A stretch of DNA of 32,988 nt from Gracilaria vermiculophylla (lineage: Eukaryota > Rhodophyta > Florideophyceae > Gracilariales > Gracilariaceae). Positions 9,500 through 19,699 of the stretch are shown in pieces (positions within the stretch are counted from its first letter, which is position 1; each line of letters opens with the position of its first letter). Where the stretch lies: the NCBI GenBank assembly GCA_019155205.2, contig JAHNZQ020000172.1, positions 1,144,979-1,177,966 on the forward strand, written 5' to 3'. Both the position numbers and the translations under genes were made by a program. The notes beneath the pieces were generated by a model. The model saw nothing but the letters and a program-made list of their open reading frames with translations. It was not told where the DNA came from and searched no databases.

Positions 9500-9995
9500 T
9501 TTTGCGTGTCAGGCAATCTCGCTCGAGTTCGATGTTTACATTTTCCTTCAAATCGATTGTCTAGTCCTTCGTGTAGGCGGCATTGATGTCTTTCCCAGTC
9601 CCGTCCTCATATTTGACGTCTTCGTCGACTGTTTGCTGTGAAACGGCAAACACTGCGTCTAAACGTAGAGTGTCCCGCCGATATTGGTCCGTATGGAACA
9701 TTTTACCACGTGGCCACTGACGTTTGTGGGAAATACATCAAAGGTTACGTTCTAGACGTTATATACGATCACATTGGCCATTAATATGAGGTGGCGTTCC
9801 AAGACACTGGAGTCGTTATGGAACGGCACGAATCTGGGGCGTTCCTTAGAGGTAAAAGAAACTCACAATAGAAAGTGGTCTTTGATTAGTATGTACCAAA
9901 AGGCTCGACAGGTGCACGTACTGGAGCTGGTGAATGATTTTAGTTTTTAACTGCTACCAGGCGAGTATATTAGGTCTGGCGCCTGTTTTGATGAA
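9500..9995 (-). pseudogene. Retropepsin and protease-RT linker of gypsy A
   Basis: Near 9960-9995 the minus strand reads FIKTGARPNIL, a decayed form of the DTGAGPN retropepsin active site also seen in gypsy C (VLDTGAGPNFI). The catalytic Asp is lost. The following protease-linker stretch to about 9500 keeps VKYEDGTGKDINAAYTKD. Part of it (plus strand about 9770-9860) is homologous to 22360-22450. Confidence 0.55.
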
Positions 9996-10239
9996 GCCTT
10001 TACGGGGTATTTCTTGTATCGCTGTGACCTCGAGAGTGATAACAGCTCCGCGGTTGCATGTTGGACTAGGCCACCCGGGTCCACTTGGTCCGTTTCTCAT
10101 GCGTCGTTGACAACCATTTCTTTTCTATTCGTCCTGATTTCCCGAGGGTCTATATTGCAGTCATTCCGTATTCGGTTGGGAGCAACCTCATACACAACTG
10201 TGAATAGTCATCCTTCAATGGCAGTATGAAGGTACACAT

Positions 10240-11904
10240 GTTACTGCACATTCGTCCTCTGTCACGAACATAGACCAAGAACCCACTGAGCTGCAACGAA
10301 TGCTGGATCACTTTGGGAACAAAACCTTTATGCGACACCAAGCACAAGGATTTGAACAGTTTCCGATTGTGAAGTCATATAGGATTGAAGAGGAGACCTT
10401 CTTGAAGACTGTTCGTCCCGTTCCTAACAGTGACGTGCCGCACGGCGCAAATGTTATCAACAGTCACGTTTTATACAAGGTCAAACAGAACGATGACTCT
10501 ACTCTCAAACTGAAGGCACGGATCGCACCACATGGAAATGAAGATGACTTGAAGAACGTACTTACATCTGATTGTACGACGTGTCCACCAACTGGTCTTC
10601 GAATTGTTGAGTCTATCGCATCTTTATTTGGCTGGAAGGTTTATAAGGCAGACGTTAAAGCGGCCTTTTTGCAGACTGGCACTGCTGGTCGTGATGTGTA
10701 TGTGAAGCCACCCAAGGAAAGTCGAATGAGGTCTAATCACCTTTGTCTATTACTAACTGCTGCATATGGCTTGGTCAATGCCAATGCAAAATGGCAAGTG
10801 CAGTCTGATAAGTGCTTTTCTGATCTCGGATTGATCCAATGTCAGCAAGTACCACAATTATTCTACAAGCATGAGAACGGAAAATTGGTGCTGACTGTTG
10901 CTAAGATCGTTGATGATATCAAAGCAACTGGTATTGGTGAGCATGCTAAGGTTTTTATTGAGAGATTTGATGAGTCTTTTAAGCTTGGCACTGTATCGAA
11001 TGGACCTGGTCGGCTTCGGTTCTTCGGAATCAACACAGTTCAAGATGAGGATCTGACTGTCTCAAGCAATGCTTATGACAAGTTAAATTCCTTAACAGAG
11101 TACCCGATATCTCGTACTCGTCGTAAGGAGTTTGATCAACCCCTCAATGAAATTGAGAAGTCATACTTTGCCTCTACCAATAGCTCTCTCGGCTGGATCG
11201 GCACGGCTGCTTCCCCCTTTTGTTCTTTCTATGCATCATATTTGCAGCAGAAGTCACCTGAAACCAAGGTTTGTCATCTAATAGAGTAGCAACATATTGT
11301 TCGCAGGCTTAAGAAACTTGGTACTAAGATCATATATCCCCGTCCATTGGATAGCGCGCAGTATGAACTCTCAATACTTGTTTTCGCTGATGCATCCAAG
11401 AGAGATGCAAACGGCCAACTCGGCGTGCTTACTGGGCTTCTTGTTGGTGAGCTTGCAAATAACTCTATCTACCATCCGATAGCTTGGGTCTCTCACAAAT
11501 CAAAGAGACCAGTGAAAAGCGTACCTGCAGCAGAGATACTTGCAGCAGCTGAGGCTATTGATGAAGCCAAATGTGTGGCGCACGCCTATTCAGAAATACT
11601 CGAAGTAGATGTCCGTGTCCATTTGTGTGTGGACTCTAAAGATCTTTTCACATCTCTTTCTACTCAGCGAAATTCTGTTGATCGCTCTATTCGTGGAGAT
11701 GTTGCATTTATCAGGTTTGAATTCCAAATAGGGAACGTTGACAAGATCACTTGGATTCCTGGCAAAATCAACCTGGCGGATGCCTTAACCAAGAAAGATA
11801 GTCCCTTGACTGATGCCCTACAGCTCACTCTTTACAATGGCCGCTTGAATATTGCATTTGAGAACACTGCCGAAACAAAGTCTACACAGAAGAACTATGG
11901 CTAG
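10240..11904 (+). pseudogene. Ty1/copia pol fragment: reverse transcriptase and RNase H, one nonsense codon
   Basis: One reading frame runs from about 10240 to 11904 with a single TAG at 11287-11289. RT motifs are VLYKVKQN, KARIAPHGN, WKVYKADVKAAFLQT and TAAYGLVNA. The YVDD box reads KIVDDIKATG, with Ile for Tyr. After the stop, LVFADASKRD, AAEILAAAEAID, VCVDSKDLFTSLSTQRNSVD and WIPGKINLADALTKKDS give a full copia RNase H. Gag, protease and integrase are missing, so the element is 5'-truncated at about 10240, next to gypsy A. The frame is otherwise well kept, so this copy is younger than gypsy A. A polypurine tract and probable 3' LTR follow. Confidence 0.85.
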
Positions 11905-11921
11905 AAAACAGAAAGGAGTAT

Positions 11922-12203
11922 TGATGTTCTGTGATTGCATCGGATGCTTTGTGGTTCATTTATGGTGAACGGTCGTAACTTCTACTGACTCAATTGAGTT
12001 GAATGGTCGTCTTGCAATTTGTTTCTTTTCTTTGTATTATTCGTAGTCTATATGGTTTTACCTATGTCTTACTCTGATGACTATATAAGTCAGTTGTGTA
12101 TCCCTATCGTTGTAAAATGTCGAGGTGAAGACTTGTACCTGAGTTGTATTGACTGCCTGTGTTTAGCCTCAGTTCATTGAAGTCTTCTCCCTCTGTCACT
12201 TCA
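11922..12203 (+). repeat. Probable 3' LTR of the plus-strand copia
   Basis: The purine tract GAAAACAGAAAGGAG ends just before TGATGTTCTG. A TATA motif (CTATATAAGTCAG) lies near 12080. The stretch ends at CACTTCA, where minus-strand copia coding sequence begins. The implied length of about 282 bp resembles the other copia LTRs here (279 and 284 bp), but no second copy was found to prove the boundaries. Confidence 0.45.
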
Positions 12204-13170
12204 TTTATGGCTAATTTCGCTCTTCCCATTTAGAAAGATATCGATAAAAACGATTCCTCTCGTCTTTGACTGTGCAGTAGTTCCATCTCTTAGTTTGATA
12301 AGAACCGGAGAGATTTCCTCCACTGTGTTGCTTGTGAACCAATTATCATTTCCTGGCATATGAAAGGAAGCTCCAGAGTCAATGTACCAGATTCCTTTCA
12401 ATTTCTGATATTTGCTCTGAGCCATTAAAAACGTTCCTGTGTTATAATTGTGATTATTGAAACGTTGAGGGGTTTGTTGTTCTCTTTTTCTTATTTTGCA
12501 ATCTGCAATTTTATGTTCTCATTTATGACAGTAAGGACATTTATAAGGAAATCCTGTGTGTTTTGAAAAGTCTTTGCTCTGTAGTAGGATTCCGGAACTT
12601 TGTTCTTCAATAAATGTGTTTTGTCTTGACTCTTCTCGTAGTATCCGCACATGTATTTCTTCTATGCCCAATTTTTCGTCTATGTTCTTGAGGGTGACAA
12701 CTAAACTCTCATAAGCTTTTGATAAACTTCGCAGCAGTCGCATTATATATTCTTCCTTAGATTTAGCGACACCCAATTGTTGAAACCTAGTCCTCAGTCG
12801 TTTCAATTCTTCTATGCGGTCTTTGGCGGATTCCCCCTCTTTTCACCTTTTAGAGGTGAATCGTTTTTCTATATCCATCCTTTTAGCCATTACCTTGTTT
12901 TCAAAAACTTGGGCTAATGACTGCCAAGCTTCGGTTCCAGATTTTGCGAAGTCAACACACACAATATGATTGTCATTCGCAGATAAACTAATATCGATGA
13001 GGGCTTTCTCATTGGCCTGTTTTTTGTTTTCTTTCTCAATAACGGCCTTCCAATAATTTTTCTTTTTGAGATAGTTCATCATTCGGAACCTCCATGAGAA
13101 ATAATTGTCCTCATTGAGTTTTTCGATTTTGAACGTGCTTCTAAACCCTCTCTTTTCATTTTTGCACTAA
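12204..13170 (-). pseudogene. Ty1/copia gag and protease fragment with two in-frame TGA codons
   Basis: One continuous minus-strand frame begins FKIEKLNEDNYFSWRFRM, typical of copia gag. It continues through LAQVFENKVMAKRMDIEKRF, reaches a TGA at 12843-12845, then EELKRLRTRFQQL and MRLLRSLSKAYESLVVTL. The CCHC zinc knuckle lies at 12498-12539 (C-P-Y-C-H-K-stop-E-H-K-I-A-D-C); its fifth-to-last-type Gly position is a TGA at 12519-12521. It ends with the protease active site WYIDSGASFHM. Apart from the two stops no frameshift was seen in this stretch. It breaks off near 12204 at the end of the other copia, so integrase, RT and RNase H are missing. Confidence 0.82.
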
Positions 13171-13620
13171 TAAGTTTTCACGTTGTTTCCATGAATAGAT
13201 TTATCTGTCCCTTGTACAGTTCTCGACAAAAAGAAATTTTTTTGAGTTTTTTCCGAAACGAATTTCACCGTTTATTCACTTTCCAATACGGGAGTTTTCA
13301 AAAAAAATCTAGTTTTTCTGATTCCTGTTATTCTAGTTTTAAACGATATTGAACGATTGTTTTTGATGTACAGGACAAGAACTTTCGAAAAAATCTGATT
13401 CCTTCGGACTCTGCCAAGTTCTGGTTTCTGAGCGATTTTTTTTACCCTGCTACTGTACAGTGCAGTAATTTTCAAAAATTTCTAAAAATTTTTGATGGCT
13501 GAGTTGATAGATTTCTAGATATTTTCACTTCGCTGAACTTCCCAAACGTTGTTCTGCGCTTCACCGGATAGCTTGTCTTTAAAACAGGTGTACTAGCGAC
13601 GACAAATAGCTCATGCGTGG

Positions 13621-13635
13621 GCTGGGCCCATACCC
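13621..13635 (-). other. Primer-binding site of the minus-strand copia (iMet half-tRNA)
   Basis: Minus strand GGGTATGGGCCCAGC lies three bases inside the LTR end. It differs by one base from GGTTATGGGCCCAG, the complement of the initiator tRNA-Met anticodon arm. Confidence 0.7.
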
Positions 13636-13638
13636 TAC

Positions 13639-13917
13639 TGTTGGTTGTGCAGTACAATGCTTTGATAGACTTAAATCAACGCAATCTTCGTTTTATCTTG
13701 AACTCTCGACTTGACTTCTATTTTCTGTTAAACTGAGAGTTGAGTTCTCTATGACACAGGGTTTCAGTAAAGTTCGAAAGGTTCTAGACCCGTATGCGGT
13801 TTCTACGATTGTGCATTAATTGTTTTTCCAATGTTCGTTCTATAGAACGTTCTAGAAGTCTGCAGAACAAAGTAATTTCACAGTTGCTCCTAAGAAGCTT
13901 CCAGAGATTTTACAACA
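13639..13917 (-). repeat. 5' LTR of the minus-strand copia (279 bp)
   Basis: On the plus strand it runs TGTTGGTTG to TTTTACAACA, so in element orientation it starts TGTTGTAAAA and ends ACCAACA, next to the PBS. It is related to the solo LTR at 7780-8063. A leader of about 450 bp without ORFs separates the PBS from gag. Confidence 0.72.
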
Positions 13918-15489
13918 ATCGGTAGTAGGTCGCAATCGAGAGATGAAGGTAGCTGAATGATTTTAGGAGCAACGTCTGATAGACCGGTACCAAGATAACT
14001 TAATCGATGAGGCATTCGTCCATGGAGCACAGCAGTCGGCATTCATGAAGTTTCAGCCGTTCAGTGTCAAGCCCATTCCGGGAGACGGAGGCTTTCAAGA
14101 GCCGCAATTCCAGCGCATTTAGATTCGGTATACGTTTTTTGTCGCGTCTTGCCAAAATGTATCATTGGAAAGTGGCAAAGTCAAGCTGAAGCGTAAAAAT
14201 ATGAATATTCGTGGCTGCTAAAGTATAGTTTCCGGAAACAGTAATATCACCCTGAGAATAACGGACATAAACGAACACATGCAGGCATATGTACGCGAGT
14301 TCAGGGGAGCAGCAAAAGTGAGGTCGCTTGTTGCTTTAATAGATTCTGAAAGTTCTGCAGATATGGATTTAGAATCGTATTTTGGTGGGTGTCCGGTTGC
14401 AGTTGGGTCAGCCCGGGTGACTTCGATTACTTTTATAGCCGTGTGGCATATGGTTGTTAGAGGAGAGCAACAGCCGATGTCGGTAGACTTCACTGCATTA
14501 TCTTGTTGAGGCGCACTGTTGTACATCAGAATAGGAGTGGTAATTGATGGGTATGTGTTATTTTGTTGTGTTGTCTAGGTCTCGAATGAATGAAGGCGGC
14601 CATCGTATCCTTTTCATGGGCTCGGGATTTTGATTTCCAAAACGCACATTTTGTGAGGCCAAAATCTGTATCGATTGCTTGCTGGTCTCTTGAGCGCAGA
14701 GTATAAAAGTGGCAGCAGCTGGTTCTGAAATACGAGAAGGCTATGATATCTTGTGTGCTAGGACCTTTGATGCGCCGGGAAGGAGGGTGAACTACGGGGG
14801 GGTGGGAGTAGAGACATTCTTCTAACACTACGTCAATTACTTAGCTATAGCGGAGGTTTTATAAACTGTAGAAAATGGAGACTTTTCGGTGGTGAGGTGG
14901 CAGTGGAATTCTCTCTCACTGTTCTTCGTGCAACTTCACATAATGACACTCGATGGTTTTCCAGAGTGTAAAAAGGCCATGCGTCAATAACAGAACGACA
15001 GATAATTTGACGGTTGCTAGTTTTCTATGTCGAGCAAGGAGCTTGTGACGATGTTGTAACATAGCCAATGTGATTTATCGGTTTGGCGAAGGGATGCTCA
15101 CTTAAGTTTGGTTTTGGATTGGATAAATTACCAGGAACGTACAGATTACATCGAGAAACTCGTTCAAACCTTTCCAGCCCGTTTCTTAACCCGACAACCC
15201 ATCCACGAGATACGGATGGGCCTGCCCGATATGATTTGCGTTTCGTCACTTAATGAGGCACCGACTGCTGGTTACACACTAAAAAGTAAACCCCTTGCGC
15301 GTCACCGACCTACTCAGGAGGGAGCTAGACGCCTAGGGGTGTGCCAGTTCTCTGCTACTGCGGGCGCGCACCCTATCGCACTCGTGTATGTCATGATACT
15401 TACCCACGCTCGAGCACATAGACACCAACACTCGTCATCAGTGGGATGCCTGCCGTCTAATTTTTTTTGACAATACAAAATTCAACCAG
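13918..15489. other. No recognised gene
   Basis: ORFs of 60-120 codons on both strands (for example 14218-14526 minus and 15108-15470 plus) show no motif I recognise and overlap each other. No LTR, tRNA or repeat boundary was found. Confidence 0.45.
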
Positions 15490-15842
15490 TGTAACACATG
15501 GAAGTTGGAAGATCTCTGGACTGGTCCATGCTCTTCTCAGAGATGGGTGTGGTTGTGATTTAGAGTGTTTTTTTAAACTAGACATTATGCGTCTCAACTT
15601 CTACTTTATGTACTTGAACGTTCGTAGCGCACTGCGCTATGTCGTCGTGCGCTTGAACTATGCGACGCGTGCTGGAAGTGCATGAAGCACACGACGTACT
15701 GTTGCGACTTGACTTGAACCAAGCGTCGTGCTGACAATTTGATATGCTCTTCTGCGCCGTGTTGCGACGTGCGTGGACAAAACTTGCAGTATGTAGTGCG
15801 GCTAGCATAAACAGCTAGATTTTATGGCTTATGCTTGTTACA
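15490..15842 (-). repeat. Probable 3' LTR of chromovirus B (353 bp)
   Basis: The ends are perfect 7-bp inverted repeats, TGTAACA at 15490 and TGTTACA at 15836-15842. On the minus strand it follows the chromodomain and a purine-rich GACAGGGAGGCGAT. The matching 5' LTR was not found, so the assignment rests on position and ends only. Confidence 0.5.
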
Positions 15843-15879
15843 ATCGCCTCCCTGTCGGACGAAGCTGTCCTCAGTGAGG

Positions 15880-17334
15880 CATCTCCTGCAATTAAAATTC
15901 GGTGACTTTCGCGCAACAGTTCCTGAGTCCAGGGCACGGTAGCCAAATAGCATCGGATTCGCGATCGCCGCAGAATTGCGTGAGATAGTAAACGCGCCAA
16001 CTGGCACGTCGGTTGTACAGAATGCGTTCCACATTCTCTTCCGTGACGCCATCATTGTTGATAACGATGTCCAGAGGGCCCGATGGCTATCCGTAAAAGC
16101 GACGCGAATTTGATGTGTGGTAGATATCTTGCGCGGAACGCATGGTTTGCTGGAGCTCAAGGCGATACGTTACCGGTCCGAATTTCTCAAGGACGAGAAA
16201 TTATCTTATAAAGTGGGGCTGCCACTTTCGAGGAACTGTGGCCCGTCACGCTGACCTAAAGCGGTCAGCGCGTAGAAGGACAAGGTAATCATGTTCCAGG
16301 TCAAGTACAGAGTGGCGGTGGTTGCCGCAGTGCTTCTTGTCGGTAACAGCGGCGGCCATGCTGTCGCGAACCAAGGATGTCAGCATCTGACGACGGGAAT
16401 CGTATTCGATTACGGCCGACGCTATGATGTTTTCCAGGGCACTGAATGCCGGAGTGTGCGGGATATAGCCACAACCGAAGTCAAAAATGGGAAGCAGGGT
16501 GCTGCCATACCCGAAGGAGTTGTATTCAAACTCCTGTGATGGAAGGACGAGGTGCCAGTCGGCTGCAGTTGCTTGTAATGAGTAAGAAAGCATCGACGAG
16601 AGCATCCAGATTAAATTATTGGACTGTTCATGTGTCTGAGGGTGGTTTGCTGTCGAAACGCTTTTGCGGATGCGCAAAAAACGCGTGAGAGATTGTGAAA
16701 AGTGGGAGGCAACTTTGGGGTCGCGATCAGATATCATCGTGGTTGTTGTTCCATACTTGGAAAATAAGTGTGTGTCGAAGAGCCCAAAAGTATCCTTCGC
16801 AGATGTGGCCTAGGATGTTGGGATAAACAGGGCACGCTTTGAGACTTTTTCCTCGATCCACAGAATTGCATCCTGACCGTTCCTGTTGCGAGAAAGCTTG
16901 GTGAAAAAGTCAAAGGAGATGGTGTCCCAATACCGATGAAAGTTCAGAAGTGGCTATCGGCGTTCTGGTGGGCCCACGTTGGGTGTTCTGTTCACCTGAA
17001 AAGTTCAGTATTTGCCCACGAAATTAAAGATATAACGGTACATCTGCGGCCAATACGCGTTGAGCACAACTGTGTATTACGTCTTATCAGCGCCAAGATG
17101 GCCGAATCCATGAAAGTTTTGCATGATCCTAGTGCTTAATTGCTCTTCGGGGATGTAAATGCGTGCCAGATCATTTCCAGTCCAGTAGATGACTCCCGCG
17201 GTGAACGTGAAATTGATCAGTAGGGGTGTGGTGGATGGGTCAGAAGAAGTGTCGAGGTTGAGTAGTTTTGTGGCAAGGGCGTCTGCAGCATGCCCAGCCC
17301 GTACACGGTTCTGGATGTAGTCAAACTGTGCCAT
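15880..17334 (-). pseudogene. Integrase with C-terminal chromodomain, chromovirus B
   Basis: The zinc domain begins with FHGFGHLGADKT at about 17080. Next come SFDFFTKLSRN (first Asp) and MISDRDPKVASHF (second Asp) at about 16730. HPQTHEQSNN stands where the family has HPQTDGQTERVN, so the catalytic Glu is lost. After frameshifts, the minus strand at about 15900-16045 reads VERILYNRRASWRVYYL, then GDRESDAIWLP, a chromodomain pattern (ERIL...YLVKW.G....TWEP). Chromodomains on integrase define chromoviruses, where they guide insertion into particular chromatin. Confidence 0.75.
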
Positions 17335-17417
17335 GGAACTGTACAGACGCGGGGGTTTGTGGCCGGGACGGCACCTGAGGGCATCGGGAGCGACTTTTTT
17401 GGTCCCAGCGGTATGCT

Positions 17418-17708
17418 TTATTTTGAAAGAAAATTCCTGAATGTCGTCCTACCAACGCCACTGGTGACCAAACAGTTTTTATTTGTGTCGAGATACGTGA
17501 ATGGCTCAGGATCTGTCAAGAGCTCGAAGTGTCGTCTGCGTAGACAACGGCTCCACAGGCAGAGTACAATCATTGAAGCGAGGAGTTCATTTTCGCCGGT
17601 ATTCTCGCGCGTCTCAGCGGGTGAGAGGCGCTGGGATGAGAATGCGATGGGATGCTCCACCTGCAACAGAGTGGCAACGATGGAGAATAGGGGAGCGTTG
17701 GTAGCCAA
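17418..17708 (-). pseudogene. RNase H domain of chromovirus B
   Basis: HPIAFSSQRLSPAETRENTG, then ENELLASM and FELLTDPEPFTYL, is the Ty3/gypsy RNase H pattern (HPVAFLSRKLSPAE.NY...E.ELLA...). The frame is separate from the RT fragments upstream, so at least one frameshift lies between. Confidence 0.75.
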
Positions 17709-17799
17709 GAAAAACTCTTTGGAGGCGTCTGTGTGTGCTAAAACTGGCTTTAACGTCAGAGCGTCGTTAACGATGGTGAAGAAGTTGACCTGCTCTGAG

Positions 17800-18783
17800 T
17801 CCCATTGGAAAACGCCCGAGCGCAGTATTTCCGAGATTGGGCCGAGAATGTGTGCATAGCCTTTGACGAAACGCCGATAGAAGTTGGAAAGGCCCGAAAA
17901 CTGCTGCCTATGGCGGATATTATGGGGTGTGGGCCAGCCACGAACCGCAGGGACAAGATGGTTTTGCGTGGTGATGCCCTAAGCGGATACGCGAAACCCA
18001 TGGAAATCCACATCACAAACATGAAGTGCACATTTTCTCAATGCAGCAAACAGCTGATATTTCAAAATGCCTCGAGACCGGCACGCAAATGCAGCTTTTA
18101 CTCTCCCAGTGGACGACGGCTGACGAAAATTTTGTCCAGATAAAGCACGAGAAAATTGCCGTTCATGAGACGTAGAACAAAGGCAATCAGTCGTGAGAAG
18201 GCGCCCGGCACGTTGGTGAGTCCAAAGCACAGGAAACATCACTCGAAAGATCCAAATCGGATCTTAATGGCTGTCATATGGCAGTCACTCTCCTTAATGT
18301 AAATTTTGTGGGAGGCGCCCACAAAGTCAATTTGAGAGAAAACCTTCGCGCCCGCCCACGATCCAACACTTTACCGGTGAGGAGAAGTGGTGTGGAGTCC
18401 GCGATAGTTATGCAGTTGAGGACGCGATAATCGCAGACGATACGGAGCTCACGTGATTTCTTTTTCAAGAAGAAAACGGGTGCTTCGTGTGGAGAGGTTA
18501 AAGGACGGAGGAGGCCTTTCTGGAGTAGGGCATCCAATGTGTTGCCCAGAACAAAGCGTTCTTGTGAGGAGGGCCGGATGACGCTTTGCACGGGGGGCGG
18601 TTCATTGCCCTTGAGGTTGATTCCAAAATCGAACTCGCGAGATGGAGGCAGAGTATCTGGGAGCTTTTCCCTAAATACATCGTGAAACTCGTCTTCCATT
18701 TCCGTTAGATTGGGATGCCAGTTGACGGAGGAGGCCGCGCTGAGGCGAATGGCGTACAGTTCGTAGGATCGCTTCTTGGTCAA
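17800..18783 (-). pseudogene. Reverse transcriptase of chromovirus B
   Basis: The N-terminal part (18783-18274) reads EFHDVFREKLPDTLPPSREF, then RPLTSPHEAPVFFLKKKSRE and LRIVCDYRVLNCITIADSTP. The catalytic box near 18130 reads VLYLDKIFV, so the second Asp of YLDD is Lys. The continuation to about 17800 is frameshifted. It lies directly downstream (minus) of the inserted TRIM-1. Confidence 0.78.
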
Positions 18784-18875
18784 TCGATGGATTCGTTTGA
18801 AGAATATCGTCGGTATCGTCTATCCGTTCGACTGCGTGTTAGGGGACACGGAGCGATGAGCGTGGATGGAGAAGC

Positions 18876-18954
18876 TGTTGATAGTTCAAATTGTGAACTG
18901 TGCGCCCTGTGTCACAAGAGAGTATAGCGCCAATAGCTCATCTGTTTTCTAACA
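18876..18954 (+). repeat. 5' LTR of TRIM-1 (79 bp)
   Basis: TG...CA ends. The inverted pair GTTCAAATTGTGAAC lies near its start, and the A-box-like TAGCTCATCTG is at 18934-18944. The last bases form a small stem with the first PBS base (CTGTT-TTCT-AACAG). Confidence 0.9.
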
Positions 18955-18997
18955 GGTTATGGGCCCAGCTAAACGCTAGGACCGTGGGTTCAATTCC
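18934..18997 (+). promoter_or_regulatory. tRNA-like A box and B box spanning LTR and PBS in TRIM-1
   Basis: TAGCTCATCTG (18934-18944) fits an RNA polymerase III A box. GGTTCAATTCC (18987-18997) differs from the B-box consensus GGTTCGANTCC at one position and sits in a small T-arm-like stem (TGGG-TTCAATT-CCCA). The A-to-B spacing of 53 bp is within the range used by tRNA genes. TRIM-2 has the same layout. Confidence 0.6.
18955..18969 (+). other. Primer-binding site of TRIM-1 (iMet half-tRNA)
   Basis: GGTTATGGGCCCAGC starts at the first base after the LTR. It complements the initiator tRNA-Met anticodon stem-loop. Confidence 0.85.
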
Positions 18998-19105
18998 CAG
19001 AAGTGACCTGAGCCTGAGAAAGTGTACATGTGTACAGCAGTAGTCAAAAGAGGTTACTGTAAACTTGAGGTCTCGTTCTGTAAGGAATTACAGGGCGAGG
19101 GGGCG

Positions 19106-19184
19106 TGTTGATAGTTCAGATTTTGAACTGTGCGCCCTGTGTCACAAGAGAGTATAGCGCAAATAGCTCATCTGTTTTCTAACA
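19106..19184 (+). repeat. 3' LTR of TRIM-1 (79 bp)
   Basis: Direct repeat of 18876-18954, followed at once by the GAAGC target-site duplication. Confidence 0.9.
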
Positions 19185-19189
19185 GAAGC

Positions 19190-19400
19190 TCGGTCCATCG
19201 GTGCGCTTGATGGAGAGCGAGTGTGACGACAAATCGATGGTTGGTAGTGCCTGCCGGAGCCACTGACGGCCTACCGTGAACAAGAATAGGTAATGGCTAA
19301 GCTTCTTAATATTTATTACATACGCCGTTATTGATGCGCAGCACTCTTTCATAGAGGTTGTTGCTTCCGCTCCGGCCAAAATCGGGGGAGTGGAACTGTC
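19190..19400 (-). pseudogene. Protease C-terminus of chromovirus B
   Basis: The minus strand reads GRQWLRQALPTIDLSSHSLS, the typical end of a chromovirus retropepsin (DVILG..WL....P.IDW....L.I). The N-terminal active site (DSGA) was not seen. TRIM-1 is inserted just after this segment. Confidence 0.65.
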
Positions 19401-19699
19401 TCCGATTTCCGTTTAACAGAAGCACAACGGTTCAAAAGGAGGTTACAAAATTTAGCGGCAGCAGAGAAGGAAAGGGCGTGAGAAGTGCACAGATCGAGAT
19501 GGAAAGCAGCGCTGTGGAGATTAAGAGTAGCTTCATACATTTTTTCTCTCATAAGGTGCACATCCACAGCTGAAAGAGTAAAAGTAGTGGTGTAGGATGC
19601 ATTTGAAGTGTTTTTGGGGAGGGAGGTTGGAGAGCAGAGCACCTGGTGGGAGCTGCACTGATGTGCGGCGGTTCTAGTATTTTGGCCACTATTGCTTAT

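Larger units (their letters stand above)
5030..9995 (-). mobile_element. Decayed Ty3/gypsy retrotransposon A (protease-RT-RNase H-integrase-chromodomain-like)
   Basis: The order of minus-strand protein fragments is that of Ty3/gypsy pol: protease near 9900-9995, RT at about 8680-9460, RNase H at about 8120-8680, integrase at about 6750-7640, and a C-terminal chromodomain-like tail to about 5030. Every part has stops and frameshifts. Two later insertions split it, a TRIM at 5673-5976 and a solo copia LTR at 7780-8063. Element protein similarity resumes on the far side of each. No LTRs of this element were identified, and gag is not visible. Confidence 0.8.
18876..19184 (+). mobile_element. Complete TRIM-type miniature LTR retrotransposon (TRIM-1) inside chromovirus B
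   Basis: A 309-bp non-coding element with two 79-bp LTRs (18876-18954 and 19106-19184) that differ at about four positions. Each starts TGTTGATAGTTC and ends TTCTAACA. GAAGC flanks both sides (18871-18875 and 19185-19189), a 5-bp target-site duplication. GGTTATGGGCCCAGC follows the 5' LTR as a primer-binding site for the initiator tRNA-Met anticodon arm. A purine tract (AGGGCGAGGGGGCG) precedes the 3' LTR. The interior is 151 bp with no ORF. It separates protease from RT of chromovirus B and lies in the opposite orientation. All structural parts of an LTR retrotransposon are present except genes. Confidence 0.92.

Noticed and set aside
17290..17859. 189-codon plus-strand ORF
   Set aside because: It lies antisense to clear minus-strand RNase H and integrase sequence of chromovirus B; a shadow frame.
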